From the NCBI RefSeq assembly GCF_000011385.1, contig NC_005125.1, positions 3,038,001 through 3,102,000 on the forward strand: 64,000 nucleotides of DNA. Direction: 5' to 3'. The first letter of the stretch is position 1, and each line of letters opens with the position of its first letter. Position numbers and translations under genes: made by a program. Under the pieces are notes generated by a model. The model was not told the origin of the DNA. It made no database searches and saw nothing but the letters and a program-made list of their open reading frames with translations. Shown piece after piece: positions 18,204 to 26,270 of the stretch. The stretch is from Gloeobacter violaceus PCC 7421 (GTDB lineage Bacteria > Cyanobacteriota > Cyanobacteriia > Gloeobacterales > Gloeobacteraceae).

Positions 18204-19385
18204 ATGAAAATCCTTGCCCTGGCCTGGGAATTCCCGCCGCGCATCGTGGGCGGCATTGCCCGCCACGTCGCCGAACTGTACCCGGAGATCGTCCGCCTCG
18301 GCCACGAAGTGCATTTGATTACTGTCGAATTCGGCCAGGCGCCGGGCTATGAGGTCGTCGACGGCATCTCCGTGCACCGGGTGCCGGTGGGAGCGGCCGA
18401 CGACTTCTTTCACTGGATTGTCTTGATGAACGAGGCGATGGGGGCGCGCGGCGCCAAGCTCCTTATGGAGGACGGCCCCTTCGATCTGATCCACGCCCAC
18501 GACTGGCTGGTGCAGGACGCGGCGGTCGCCCTCAAGTACAACTTCAAGCTGCCGGTGGTCTCCACCGTGCACGCCACCGAGTACGGCCGCTACAACGGCA
18601 TCTGGACCGACACCCAGCGCTATATTCACCTCAAAGAATTTTCGCTGGTCTACCAGTCCTGGCGGACGATCGTCTGCACCAACTACATGCGCGGCGAGTT
18701 GGAGCGCGCCTTCGGTTGCCCTTGGGACAAGATGGACGTCATTCCCAACGGCATCAAAGCGTCCAAAAAAGAGCGGGCGGATTTTGACCGTTGGGCGTTT
18801 CGCCGCCGCTTCGCCTACGACCACGAAAAGATCGTCTACTACGTCGGGCGCATGGCCTACGAAAAGGGCGTGCGGTTTCTGGTGGAGGCGATGCCCAAGG
18901 TGCTCCGGGAGCACCCGGACGCCAAATTCGTGATCATCGGCGGCGGCAACACCGATCACCTCCGGCGGCGGGTGGGCGAACTCGGCCTCTCTAACAAGTG
19001 CTTCTTCACCGGCTTCATGCCAGACGACGATCTCGACTGCTTCCAGCAGGTGGCCGACTGTGCGGTCTTCCCGAGCCTGTACGAACCCTTTGGGATCGTG
19101 GCGCTCGAAAGCTTTGCCGCCGGGGTGCCGGTGGTGGTCTCCGACACCGGCGGCCTGCCGGAGGTGGTCACCCACACCAAGACGGGCGTGGTCACCTACA
19201 CCGGCAACGCCGATTCGCTCGCCTGGGGCATCCTTGAAGTGATCCGCAACCCCGGCTATGCCCAGTGGCTCAAGGACAACGCCCGCGAGGCGGTCTGGAC
19301 CCGCTTCGGCTGGGAGAGCATCGCCCGCTCGACGGTGGCAGTCTACGAGCGGGTCGTCCACGAGCGCCGCAACACCAGCTGGTAG
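18204..19385 (+). CDS. GT4-family glycosyltransferase (glycogen-synthase-like)
   Basis: This 393-residue GT-B enzyme starts with MKILALAWEFPPRIVGGIARHV, the sugar-nucleotide-binding start of GT4/GT5 enzymes, and has the C-terminal EX7E-type motif in FPSLYEPFGIVALES. Starch synthases and alpha-glucan or lipid glycosyltransferases share this pattern. It is shorter than GlgA (about 470 residues), so it is probably a GT4 transferase rather than the main glycogen synthase. It is divergent from accA with 107 nt between starts. The acceptor is unknown. Confidence 0.85.
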   Translation: MKILALAWEFPPRIVGGIARHVAELYPEIVRLGHEVHLITVEFGQAPGYEVVDGISVHRVPVGAADDFFHWIVLMNEAMGARGAKLLMEDGPFDLIHAHDWLVQDAAVALKYNFKLPVVSTVHATEYGRYNGIWTDTQRYIHLKEFSLVYQSWRTIVCTNYMRGELERAFGCPWDKMDVIPNGIKASKKERADFDRWAFRRRFAYDHEKIVYYVGRMAYEKGVRFLVEAMPKVLREHPDAKFVIIGGGNTDHLRRRVGELGLSNKCFFTGFMPDDDLDCFQQVADCAVFPSLYEPFGIVALESFAAGVPVVVSDTGGLPEVVTHTKTGVVTYTGNADSLAWGILEVIRNPGYAQWLKDNAREAVWTRFGWESIARSTVAVYERVVHERRNTSW

Positions 19386-19505
19386 CTTTGGGTCTGCCTG
19401 CGCGTGCGGGTCAAACACAGTGCTGTAGCGCTCCGGCCGAAAGCGTACTTACAATCGGTCTGAATTTTTTATAGTTCCGCTTTGTGCAAAGCGGAGAGCC
19501 GCTGC

Positions 19506-20357
19506 TCACCGCACCGGATTTGGTCGGGGTGGGACCACCTGTGTCGCCAACCCGGCCATTTCCAGCGCTCGAATCACCCACCAGGTCATGTCCACTTCCC
19601 ACCACCGCAGGCCCGCCCGCGCGGCGTTCGGTTGGGCATGGTGGTTGTTGTGCCAGCCCTCGCCGTAGGTGAGCAGAGCCGCCCACCAGAGGTTGCGCGA
19701 ACTGTCCGGCACCTCGCTGGTGCGGTAACCTGCCAGGTGGGCGGCGGAGTTGATGAGCCAGGTGGTGTGCCAGAGCACGACCGCACGCACGAACACTCCA
19801 TAGACCACAAACGGCCAGCCCCCCAGCGCAAATAGCAGCACCGCCAAAGGAATCTGCAGCAGCAGGTGGTAGCGGTTCAGCCAGCGGTAGAACGGTTGAC
19901 GGGCCAAATCCGGGGCGTACTTGCGGTGGGTTTGGCCATCGGAAAGTTCCGGGTGCCGGTAGAGAAGCCACAGCACATGGCTCCACCAGAAGCCCCGGCC
20001 GGAGGAGTGGGGGTCTCGGGCGTCGTCGTCGGCGTGGGCATGGTGCAGCCGGTGGGCTGCCACCCAGAAGATGGGGCCGCCCTGCAGCGCCAGGGCTCCC
20101 AGCATCGCAAAAACACACTCCAACCCCCTCGGCACCCGAAAGCTGCGGTGGGTCAAAAGCCGGTGGTAACCCAGACAGATGCCCAGGCTGCCGATGAGCC
20201 AATGCAACCCGAGGGCAACCGCCAATGCCTGCCAGTTGAAAAACCAGGGTGCCAGCAGAGCAAGCCCGTGCATCAGGACCAAAAAGCCCAGGGTGGGCCA
20301 GTTGAGCGCGCGCCAACCAGCAACGCCCCCGGCGCCCGAAACGACATTCGCAGTCAT
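19506..20357 (-). CDS. Acyl-lipid/acyl-CoA fatty-acid desaturase (DesC-like)
   Basis: This 283-residue membrane desaturase shows all three His boxes: HRLLTH, HRLHHAHAD and HNNHH, with four hydrophobic stretches between them. Enzymes of this form insert a double bond, usually at delta-9, in membrane acyl chains using ferredoxin or cytochrome b5. The start MTANVVSG at 20357 is chosen for family length and an AGGA upstream; the open frame continues 99 residues back through the promoter region and into the end of the TetR gene and is not credible there. Two palindromes lie 105-172 nt upstream, making TetR-type control likely. Confidence 0.92.
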   Translation of the reverse strand: MTANVVSGAGGVAGWRALNWPTLGFLVLMHGLALLAPWFFNWQALAVALGLHWLIGSLGICLGYHRLLTHRSFRVPRGLECVFAMLGALALQGGPIFWVAAHRLHHAHADDDARDPHSSGRGFWWSHVLWLLYRHPELSDGQTHRKYAPDLARQPFYRWLNRYHLLLQIPLAVLLFALGGWPFVVYGVFVRAVVLWHTTWLINSAAHLAGYRTSEVPDSSRNLWWAALLTYGEGWHNNHHAQPNAARAGLRWWEVDMTWWVIRALEMAGLATQVVPPRPNPVR

Positions 20358-20461
20358 CAGGATTTCCTTGTCGATAAGTACCGATGCCGGAGCCCGCATT
20401 GGCGACCAGAGGAGCATTTCGCGAAATCCGACAGCCCCTCCACGCATCGAAGCGCGGAAGA

Positions 20462-20480
20462 ATGCAAGTGTCACTTGCAT
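20462..20480. promoter_or_regulatory. Operator palindrome 1 upstream of the desaturase
   Basis: ATGCAAGTGTCACTTGCAT is a perfect 19-bp palindrome. The same TGCAAGTG half-sites recur in the second copy, centred 48 bp away. On the minus strand it follows a candidate -10 (TACGAT, 20492 to 20487), so binding here would block the transcription start. Confidence 0.8.
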
Positions 20481-20486
20481 ACCTGA

Positions 20487-20492
20487 ATCGTA
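20487..20492 (-). promoter_or_regulatory. Candidate -10 box between the two operators
   Basis: Minus-strand TACGAT (4 of 6 to consensus) lies 17 nt after TTGCAT, itself part of the edge of operator 2. The match is modest, but the position between two palindromes and upstream of the desaturase start makes it plausible. Confidence 0.35.
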
Positions 20493-20510
20493 CCGGTTCG
20501 CCACGCACAA

Positions 20511-20527
20511 TGCAAGTGACACTTGCA
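20511..20527. promoter_or_regulatory. Operator palindrome 2 upstream of the desaturase
   Basis: TGCAAGTGACACTTGCA is a perfect 17-bp palindrome with the same arms as the site at 20462. It sits 17 nt beyond the stop codon of the TetR-like gene on the minus-strand path to the desaturase. The two sites together suggest cooperative binding of a dimeric repressor. Confidence 0.8.
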
Positions 20528-20544
20528 ACATCTTGACAGGCGGT

Positions 20545-21708
20545 TCAGCGGTCGAGTTTGAGGGCCGTTTCCAGGGCCAGTTTTTCTTGGGCTCGGCGGG
20601 CGAAGGGCTGCAACAGTTCGGGCGGTTGGCCGGTAAGCAGGGCGAGGGTTTCAAGATTGGCGCCGCGGGTGAGCATCTCCACGCACCAGGTCTCGCAGGC
20701 TTGTTCGAGGGCGGGCGGCGCTGCTCCAGTCGTGACCAGTTCCCGGGTACAGACGCTCCAGCGAAATCGGACGCCCTCGGGCGTCATCGGTTTGCCGATT
20801 TCGTCGATGAACACAGCCTGGCAGCCGTCGCGGCGGGTCTTCAGCCAACGGGTCAAGGGATTGTTGTTGTAAGAGCCGTACCTGCGGCCCAGGATCTGGC
20901 GGTTGAGGGGCACCTGCCGGTTCGCCACCTGCAGCAAAGCGCGGTCTTTATCAAACACCTGATCGGTGCGTGCGAGGGTGCTCACCTCCTCGGCGCTCAA
21001 TCCTGCCGCAAACAGGACGTACACAAGCGCAAAATCCTGGGCACCGGATTTTTTGGCCCCATCGAGAATCCGGTGGACAAGCTCGCCGTCCAGGTCGTTC
21101 ACCGTTTGTAGCGCCGAGGTTTTATCGAACACCCCGCAGAAAAACAGTTCCACCACACTGGCTAAGAAGTCTTCGCGCTCAACCCAGGGAGTCTGGGGAG
21201 CCCCTGCGTAAGCGCTTACCGCCCGGCCGAGCAGAAGCGTATTGAGCAAAGTGGCGATCTTGAAAAGATCCTGTCCTCCGGTACGCTCACCCAGAGCCGC
21301 CTCCAGGCGGTTGGCAAGCGACCGATTAACCCCCTCAAGACTCCTGCCGACAGCAATCCGTTCCTCGGCAGCGTCGCGCTCAGCCTCCACAACCGCCGAG
21401 AGCAACAATTCCGGCAGTTGGGCAAAAGCCTGCAAACAGTCGTCAGCCAGATGGGCAAACCGCGTGCGTACCGCGCCGCCGCCGGCCGAGGATGGGTCAG
21501 TGGATTCTTCGAGAGCCGCGAACAGGCCCGATTCTTTGATGACCGCCAGCATCAGCGCGTGTTTGTTGCCGAACTGGCGAAAAAGAGTGACTTCGTTGAG
21601 TTCTGCCCGCTCGGCAATCTGCCGGGTGGTGGTTTCCCGGACGCCTTGGGCGGCAAACAATTCTGCAGCAGCCCGGATCAAACGTTCCCGGCTAGAAGTG
21701 CGCGGCAT
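20545..21708 (-). CDS. TetR-type regulator fused to a degenerate tyrosine-recombinase-like domain
   Basis: This 387-residue protein begins with a clear TetR helix-turn-helix (RLIRAAAELFAAQGVRETTTRQIAERAELNEVTLFRQFGNKHALM, residues 10-53) and a ligand-domain-like helical region to about 200. Residues 222-380 follow the tyrosine-recombinase catalytic-domain pattern (FALVYVLFAAGLSAEEVSTL ... GKPMTPEGVRFRW ... ETWCVEMLTRGANLETLALLTGQ). Every catalytic position is changed: Arg I is S238, the HxxR box is replaced, the GH motif is GQ (Q361) and no Tyr follows. Standard TetR proteins are about 200 residues. It lies directly upstream of the desaturase, with two palindromes between them, so it probably regulates membrane fluidity. 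Confidence 0.8.
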   Translation of the reverse strand: MPRTSSRERLIRAAAELFAAQGVRETTTRQIAERAELNEVTLFRQFGNKHALMLAVIKESGLFAALEESTDPSSAGGGAVRTRFAHLADDCLQAFAQLPELLLSAVVEAERDAAEERIAVGRSLEGVNRSLANRLEAALGERTGGQDLFKIATLLNTLLLGRAVSAYAGAPQTPWVEREDFLASVVELFFCGVFDKTSALQTVNDLDGELVHRILDGAKKSGAQDFALVYVLFAAGLSAEEVSTLARTDQVFDKDRALLQVANRQVPLNRQILGRRYGSYNNNPLTRWLKTRRDGCQAVFIDEIGKPMTPEGVRFRWSVCTRELVTTGAAPPALEQACETWCVEMLTRGANLETLALLTGQPPELLQPFARRAQEKLALETALKLDR

Positions 21709-21782
21709 CAGAAGCGGCGGCCCGACCGCCGGAGAAAAATCGATCCTACCTTTTTACTCTACTAAAAGTGAACAGGCGAGCT

Positions 21783-22553
21783 TCACTTGATCTCGACTCG
21801 ATCAGTTTCGATTGAAGCAATACCGCGAACGCTTTTAGCTACTGTTACTACTCGCGAAAGAAGCTCTTCATTGAAAACTTGACCTTCGAGTACAATTTTT
21901 CCATCTATCTGAGTAATGTTGATAGTATTAGAAACATTTTCTTTCTTAATAATGATGTAAATGCAGTTAGGGTGAATACCCTTGTCTTCATTACCTTCCT
22001 TGGAAATAATTTTAAATCTAGCACCACCTATTTGTGGATCGCTTTTCAGTGCAGAAGCAACTTGCCACGCCAGATTGAGCGTACTGCCCTGGGACATTTT
22101 GAGAAGTGTAGGCTGTCCACCTTGACTCGACCGTTTGGAAACCGATTTTTGCATTGACTTGCCATACAGCGAACGCAAGAAATCTATGAGTAGCCAGCTT
22201 GAGAAAGTGCCCAAAATAGTAACAGCAATTGACGAGGTGAGAGCGAAAAGCAAAGTACCTATTACAGCGAAAATACTTCCCTGCGCAACGATAGTAGTCG
22301 GCTCCACAGAACTTACTTGCGATGAATTGGCTGAGACATCCGTCGCCTCCGAGCTGAGCCATTCATCTACTCCCACCAGCAACATTGTAAGTATAAATGT
22401 AAAGGCCACAATCTCTGGGGACGGCTCCCCCTTTGTAGCTGAAAGCATGAAAATCCATAATGCGAAGCCGACAAGTATTTGCTTTGGCAACGAGGCTAAG
22501 GCACTCTTTGCCTCAGTGTAAAGATCAGGAAATTTCTGTTTTGATTTATACAT
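21783..22553 (-). CDS. Membrane protein with C-terminal BON-like domain
   Basis: This 256-residue protein has about two pairs of hydrophobic helices (ILVGFALWIFMLSAT, IVAFTFILTMLLVGV; IFAVIGTLLFALTSSIAVTILGTF), a Gln/Ser-rich linker and a C-terminal segment resembling a BON domain (DGKIVLEGQVFNEELLSRVVTVAKSVRGIASIETDRVEI). BON domains bind phospholipid or other ligands and occur in OsmY. The start MYKSKQ overlaps the upstream stop as TAATG, so the two genes are coupled. The stretch is AT-rich compared with its surroundings, suggesting acquisition. The BON assignment is from pattern only. Confidence 0.6.
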   Translation of the reverse strand: MYKSKQKFPDLYTEAKSALASLPKQILVGFALWIFMLSATKGEPSPEIVAFTFILTMLLVGVDEWLSSEATDVSANSSQVSSVEPTTIVAQGSIFAVIGTLLFALTSSIAVTILGTFSSWLLIDFLRSLYGKSMQKSVSKRSSQGGQPTLLKMSQGSTLNLAWQVASALKSDPQIGGARFKIISKEGNEDKGIHPNCIYIIIKKENVSNTINITQIDGKIVLEGQVFNEELLSRVVTVAKSVRGIASIETDRVEIK

Positions 22554-22855
22554 TATGAATCTCTCAAGTCCTTCACAAAGCGCACAATGATACGCACAGC
22601 CAGGAGCGCCCAAAGCAAAAAATCAGATATTACTATAATAAAGCATGCATAGAAAGCTGGCCCAAGCGGGTTTTCATCCAGGCAAACGTCAAAACTTGCA
22701 AAGCTCCTGCCAATAATCCACTCTACAATCAGTCCTGGGATGCGCAGCAAAACGCTAAGAGCGATTGCATCTTGAATAGTAAGATATACTATTCTCCAAA
22801 AATCGCCCATCAATGCTCGACCGATAGGGTCAATGCTCTCCGAAGCACTCAGCAC
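22553..22855 (-). CDS. Small membrane protein, unknown function
   Basis: This 100-residue protein has three hydrophobic segments (YLTIQDAIALSVLLRIPGLIVEWIIG, AFYACFIIVISDFLLW, ALLAVRIIVRFV) and no family I recognise. Its stop overlaps the start of the BON-like gene as TAATG, which is the main support for it being real. An internal Met at residue 16 is an alternative start. It shares the low GC of its partner. The 169 nt between it and the ABC transporter stop hold nothing evident. Confidence 0.5.
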   Translation of the reverse strand: MLSASESIDPIGRALMGDFWRIVYLTIQDAIALSVLLRIPGLIVEWIIGRSFASFDVCLDENPLGPAFYACFIIVISDFLLWALLAVRIIVRFVKDLRDS

Positions 22856-23024
22856 AACTTCCTTGACCCATAACCAAGTTTTGTCTTTGGTTCTATTGAG
22901 TAGCCCGCGTTATCTCTGCCTAAGTCTGGAGATGAAGAGCCAACTGATGCTGATTTTGGTTCCTGTTCAGGAGTACCCTCAGGCGGTTGTTGCTCACTCA
23001 CCCCTCGTTTTCCTCGCTACTGAA

Positions 23025-24791
23025 TCAAGAGGCCAGAGCCTGTAGCTTGTAGAGGCTCTCGTAAAGCCCGTGCTGGGCCAATAGCTGTTCGTGACTGCCG
23101 TCTTCGATCAGTTCACCTTTGCGCAACACCAAAATGCGATCGACGTCGCGGATGGTGGATAGCCGGTGGGCGATCATGATACAGGTGCGCCCTTCGAGCA
23201 GACGACCCAGATCTTGTTGGATGAGCGACTCGGTGCCTACATCGAGCGAAGCGGTGGCCTCGTCAAGGATCAGGATGCGTGGGTTGCGCACGGCGGCGCG
23301 GGCGAAGGCCAACAGCTGCTTTTGGCCGCCGGAAAGGTTGTTGCCGCGCTCGCGCACCTGGGTCTTGTAGCCGTTCGGTAACTCGCGGATGAAGCGATCG
23401 ACGTTCATCGCCCGCGCGGCTTGTTGAATCTCTTCTTCGCTGAAGGGTTCACCAAGGGCGATGTTCGAGTTGATATCGCCGGAGAAGAGGAACCCCTCCT
23501 GCAAAATGACCCCGATGCGGCGGCGCAACTCTTCCTGGGCAATCAGTTGGATATCGACGCCGTCGATGAGGATGCGCCCCTGGGTGGGTTCGTACAGGCG
23601 GCACAACAGCCGGATAATCGTGCTCTTGCCGGAGCCGGTGGGACCGACCAGGGCCACGGTCTGGCCGGGTTTGATCGTGAAGCTGACATTTTTGAGCACG
23701 TATTCGTCCGCTTTGTAGGCAAACCAGACGTTTTGAAACGTGACTTCTCCGGTACCGTCCGCGGGCAGTTGCAACGGTTTGTCCTGGTCTTTGATCTCGA
23801 TGGGTTCATCGAGGATGTCGGTGATCCGCTCCAGGGACGTAAAGCCCGACTGGATCGACGTGAAGCGCTCGCCCAACTGGCGAATCGGATCAAACAGGCG
23901 CTGGGCGTACTGGATAAAGGCCACCAGCGTCCCAAAAGTAATGGCATTTTGGAGCACCTGGCCGCCGCCGAACCAGAGCACCCCGGCAATGGCCACCAGC
24001 GAAATCCACTCCATCACCGCCGAGAGGGCCGAATCGTAGAGGATCGTCTCGTCCACCGACTTGATGTACCCGCGGTTGACCCGGTCGAACTGCTCGGCGT
24101 TGCGCCCCTCGCGGCGGAACATCTGCACGACGTTCACGCCGATTAGATTTTCCTGCAAGATGGCGTTGAGGTTGGAAAGCGCCTCGCGCACGCGGGAATT
24201 GGCCGCCCGGTAGGTGTTCTGAAACCAGATGACGATGGCGGTGATCGGGAAGAGTAAGATTACTACCACCAGGGCCAGATCCCAGCGCAGCGTGAACATG
24301 AAGGCGGCCACGATCACAATCGAGACGGCATCGCTGAGGATACCCACGCCGCCGGTGGAAAAGACTTCGCCCAACGCTTCGACGTCGCTGGTGAGGCGGG
24401 TGATCAGCTTGCCCACCGGCGTGCGGCTGAAGTAGCTGCTCGATAGGCGGGTGACGTGGTCAAAAAGTGCTGAGCGGATGTCGGCGGTCATCCGCTGGCC
24501 CGCCTGCTGCAGCAAATAGCCCTGCCAGGCCTGTAGACCCAACCGCACCAGCACCGTAAGGGCGAACAAAAACGCCAGCCAATGCAGAAGCCCCATGTCG
24601 CCGGTCTTGGCCGGTCCGTCGATGGCCCGCTGGATGAGAATCGGGCCGATGGCGCTCGCGGTGGCCAGGGGCGGCAGCAGGACCAAGGCCAGTATAAAAA
24701 GGCGCACCTGCCGACGGGCAAAAGGCCAGACGCGCTTGAGCAGTTCCCAGTTGCGGCGCTCACCCGGCTGCGGCTCGACGGCTTCGGACAT
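23025..24791 (-). CDS. ABC exporter, fused permease-ATPase (MsbA/LmrA type)
   Basis: This 588-residue half-transporter has six transmembrane helices in the first 320 residues and an ATPase domain with Walker A (GPTGSGKST), signature (NNLSGGQKQLLAFARA), Walker B (ILILDEATAS) and H-loop (IAHRLSTI). It would function as a homodimer or pair with another half-transporter exporting lipids, peptides or drugs from the cytoplasm. No accessory protein is adjacent, so the substrate is open. All ATPase motifs are intact. Confidence 0.95.
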   Translation of the reverse strand: MSEAVEPQPGERRNWELLKRVWPFARRQVRLFILALVLLPPLATASAIGPILIQRAIDGPAKTGDMGLLHWLAFLFALTVLVRLGLQAWQGYLLQQAGQRMTADIRSALFDHVTRLSSSYFSRTPVGKLITRLTSDVEALGEVFSTGGVGILSDAVSIVIVAAFMFTLRWDLALVVVILLFPITAIVIWFQNTYRAANSRVREALSNLNAILQENLIGVNVVQMFRREGRNAEQFDRVNRGYIKSVDETILYDSALSAVMEWISLVAIAGVLWFGGGQVLQNAITFGTLVAFIQYAQRLFDPIRQLGERFTSIQSGFTSLERITDILDEPIEIKDQDKPLQLPADGTGEVTFQNVWFAYKADEYVLKNVSFTIKPGQTVALVGPTGSGKSTIIRLLCRLYEPTQGRILIDGVDIQLIAQEELRRRIGVILQEGFLFSGDINSNIALGEPFSEEEIQQAARAMNVDRFIRELPNGYKTQVRERGNNLSGGQKQLLAFARAAVRNPRILILDEATASLDVGTESLIQQDLGRLLEGRTCIMIAHRLSTIRDVDRILVLRKGELIEDGSHEQLLAQHGLYESLYKLQALAS

Positions 24792-24801
24792 GGAAAATTC
24801 G

Positions 24802-25701
24802 TTACAGACTTTTTACATTATGGCTTCCCGCAAAGCCATGGGTAGGCAAACCGACGGCAAGGCCCTGGACTGAAAACACGTCCCCGGAGTGGAAGCTCTT
24901 TTCGATCTGCGCTTCGCTGAGGCCCACCGAGGCACTGGTGATGTAGAGCGTGCCCAGATCCGCTCCGCCGAAGGTGCAGCAGGTGGGGCGCTGCACGGGC
25001 AGGGGGAGCCGCAGCAGTTCGTGGCCGTCGGGTGCAAAGCGGATGACGCACCAGCCGTCCCACATCGCCGACCAGAGGCAGCCCTCCCGGTCCACCGTCA
25101 GGCCGTCGGGAAAAAACGGTGCGCCGCTGAGATCCACGCACGGGCGCCGGTTGACGATCCGGCCACTTTCAAAGTCGAAGTCGTAGGCGTAGATCGTCTG
25201 CTGGGACGAATCGGTGAGATAAAAGGTGCGGTTGTCGGGGCTCCAGCCGAGGCCGTTGGAAACAAAAATCCCCGTCTCCATCAGGTGCAGCGCACCGTCC
25301 GGGTCGTAGCGGTACAGGCGTCCTTCGCCCCCGGCAGGGTCCATCGAGCCGAACCAGAAGCGCCCGGCGGCGTCGCACTTGCCGTCGTTGAAGCGCACCC
25401 CCGGCCGCGGCGCCTCGACATCGAGAAGCGGCGTCACCGTGCTGTCGATGATATCTAGAAAAGCCAGATCGTGGCGCCGGGCCAGGATGAGCCGGTTTTC
25501 CCCCGCCGGTGCGACGCAACCGACCACTTCGCCTGCATCGAAAAAACGGTCCGTGCCGGTGTCCGGGTCGTAGTGGTGGATCCGGTGGTTATAGATGTCG
25601 ACCCAGTACAAGCTCCGGGTTGGTTGGTGCCAGCAGGGACCTTCCCCGAGGCGGGCTCTGGCATTTACAAGCACTGTCGGCGAAGGGGCGGCGGTCTCCA
25701 C
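24802..25701 (-). CDS. SMP-30/gluconolactonase family protein
   Basis: This six-bladed propeller protein matches the SMP-30/regucalcin/gluconolactonase family: ARLGEGPCWHQPTRSLYWVDI, the metal-site residues in RFNDGKCDAAGRFWFG, GIFVSNGLGWSPDNRTFYLTDS and FPDGLTVDREGCLW. These enzymes hydrolyse sugar lactones with a divalent metal. The start is uncertain. GTG at 25701 (VETAAPSPTVLVNARA) gives 299 residues, the usual length, but has a poor RBS; an ATG at 25824 would overlap the DUF2949 gene by 29 nt. It probably shares a transcript with the two small genes upstream. Confidence 0.88.
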   Translation of the reverse strand: METAAPSPTVLVNARARLGEGPCWHQPTRSLYWVDIYNHRIHHYDPDTGTDRFFDAGEVVGCVAPAGENRLILARRHDLAFLDIIDSTVTPLLDVEAPRPGVRFNDGKCDAAGRFWFGSMDPAGGEGRLYRYDPDGALHLMETGIFVSNGLGWSPDNRTFYLTDSSQQTIYAYDFDFESGRIVNRRPCVDLSGAPFFPDGLTVDREGCLWSAMWDGWCVIRFAPDGHELLRLPLPVQRPTCCTFGGADLGTLYITSASVGLSEAQIEKSFHSGDVFSVQGLAVGLPTHGFAGSHNVKSL

Positions 25702-25795
25702 TGGTGGCCATTCGAGTAGATAACGCCGCTGGTTTACCCCAAAGAGCCAAGCCCCGTCAACCGCGCCAGGACGGATCCGAACTCGCCCCTCCCGC

Positions 25796-25969
25796 TTAAG
25801 ACGAATATTCGAGCAGCACAGCAAACGTGTTCAAGTCGATCCAGCCCAGCTTCCACAGCACCACCGGCACGGTTCCCTGCCACAGTTGCGCCAGTTCTCT
25901 GGCCCGCCGCAGTTGCCGTTCGCTCACCAGGCCGCGCCCGATCAGATAGTCGTCGATTGCCGGGTACAT
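25796..25969 (-). CDS. DUF2949-like small protein
   Basis: This 57-residue protein matches the cyanobacterial DUF2949 pattern: an N-terminal helix, then QGTVPVVLWKLGWIDLNTFAVLLEY, where the family has a LPMVLWQYGLITLEQL-type segment. Function is unknown. The start MYPAID is supported by TGAGG, overlapping the stop of the preceding 40-residue gene. Longer in-frame starts would run through that gene. Confidence 0.7.
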   Translation of the reverse strand: MYPAIDDYLIGRGLVSERQLRRARELAQLWQGTVPVVLWKLGWIDLNTFAVLLEYSS

Positions 25970-25977
25970 GGCGGGCC

Positions 25978-26100
25978 TCAAAAGATGCGGTAGCGTTCGA
26001 GGACGCTCAGCACCATCAGCGCCATACCGATCCAGAGCAGGGCGAGGTGCTCTGTTTGGATGGGGATGGGCCAGAGAAAGGCCGTCAGAAACTGGTGCAT
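25978..26100 (-). CDS. Very small membrane protein (40 residues)
   Basis: ATG at 26100 is preceded by AGGAGTGACCC, a strong ribosome-binding site, and encodes 40 residues: a hydrophobic helix (about residues 19-34, LALLWIGMALMVLSVL) ending in ERYRIF. The TGA stop lies 8 nt before the DUF2949 start, so the two are almost certainly one operon. The size and single helix recall photosystem or cytochrome small subunits, but I find no motif that identifies one. It is too short for standard gene calling and easily missed. Confidence 0.6.
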   Translation of the reverse strand: MHQFLTAFLWPIPIQTEHLALLWIGMALMVLSVLERYRIF

Positions 26101-26270
26101 GGGTCACTCCTGGGGGCGAGGGGGGAACAGCGGCATTCGGGAACTTGCTGTTGTCATGATGAGTACGTCCATCCGGCCCCGATGGATTCATTTGCGCGAA
26201 GGGCGACGGTGCTCATATCCCATCGGCGCGAAAACCGGAATAATCGTGGGTGTAGAGCGGGGGCACGGCG

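Noticed and set aside
25978-26100. Identification of the 40-residue protein as a named photosystem subunit (PsaJ, PsaI, PsaZ)
   Set aside because: Only size and a single helix agree; no diagnostic residues could be matched from memory.
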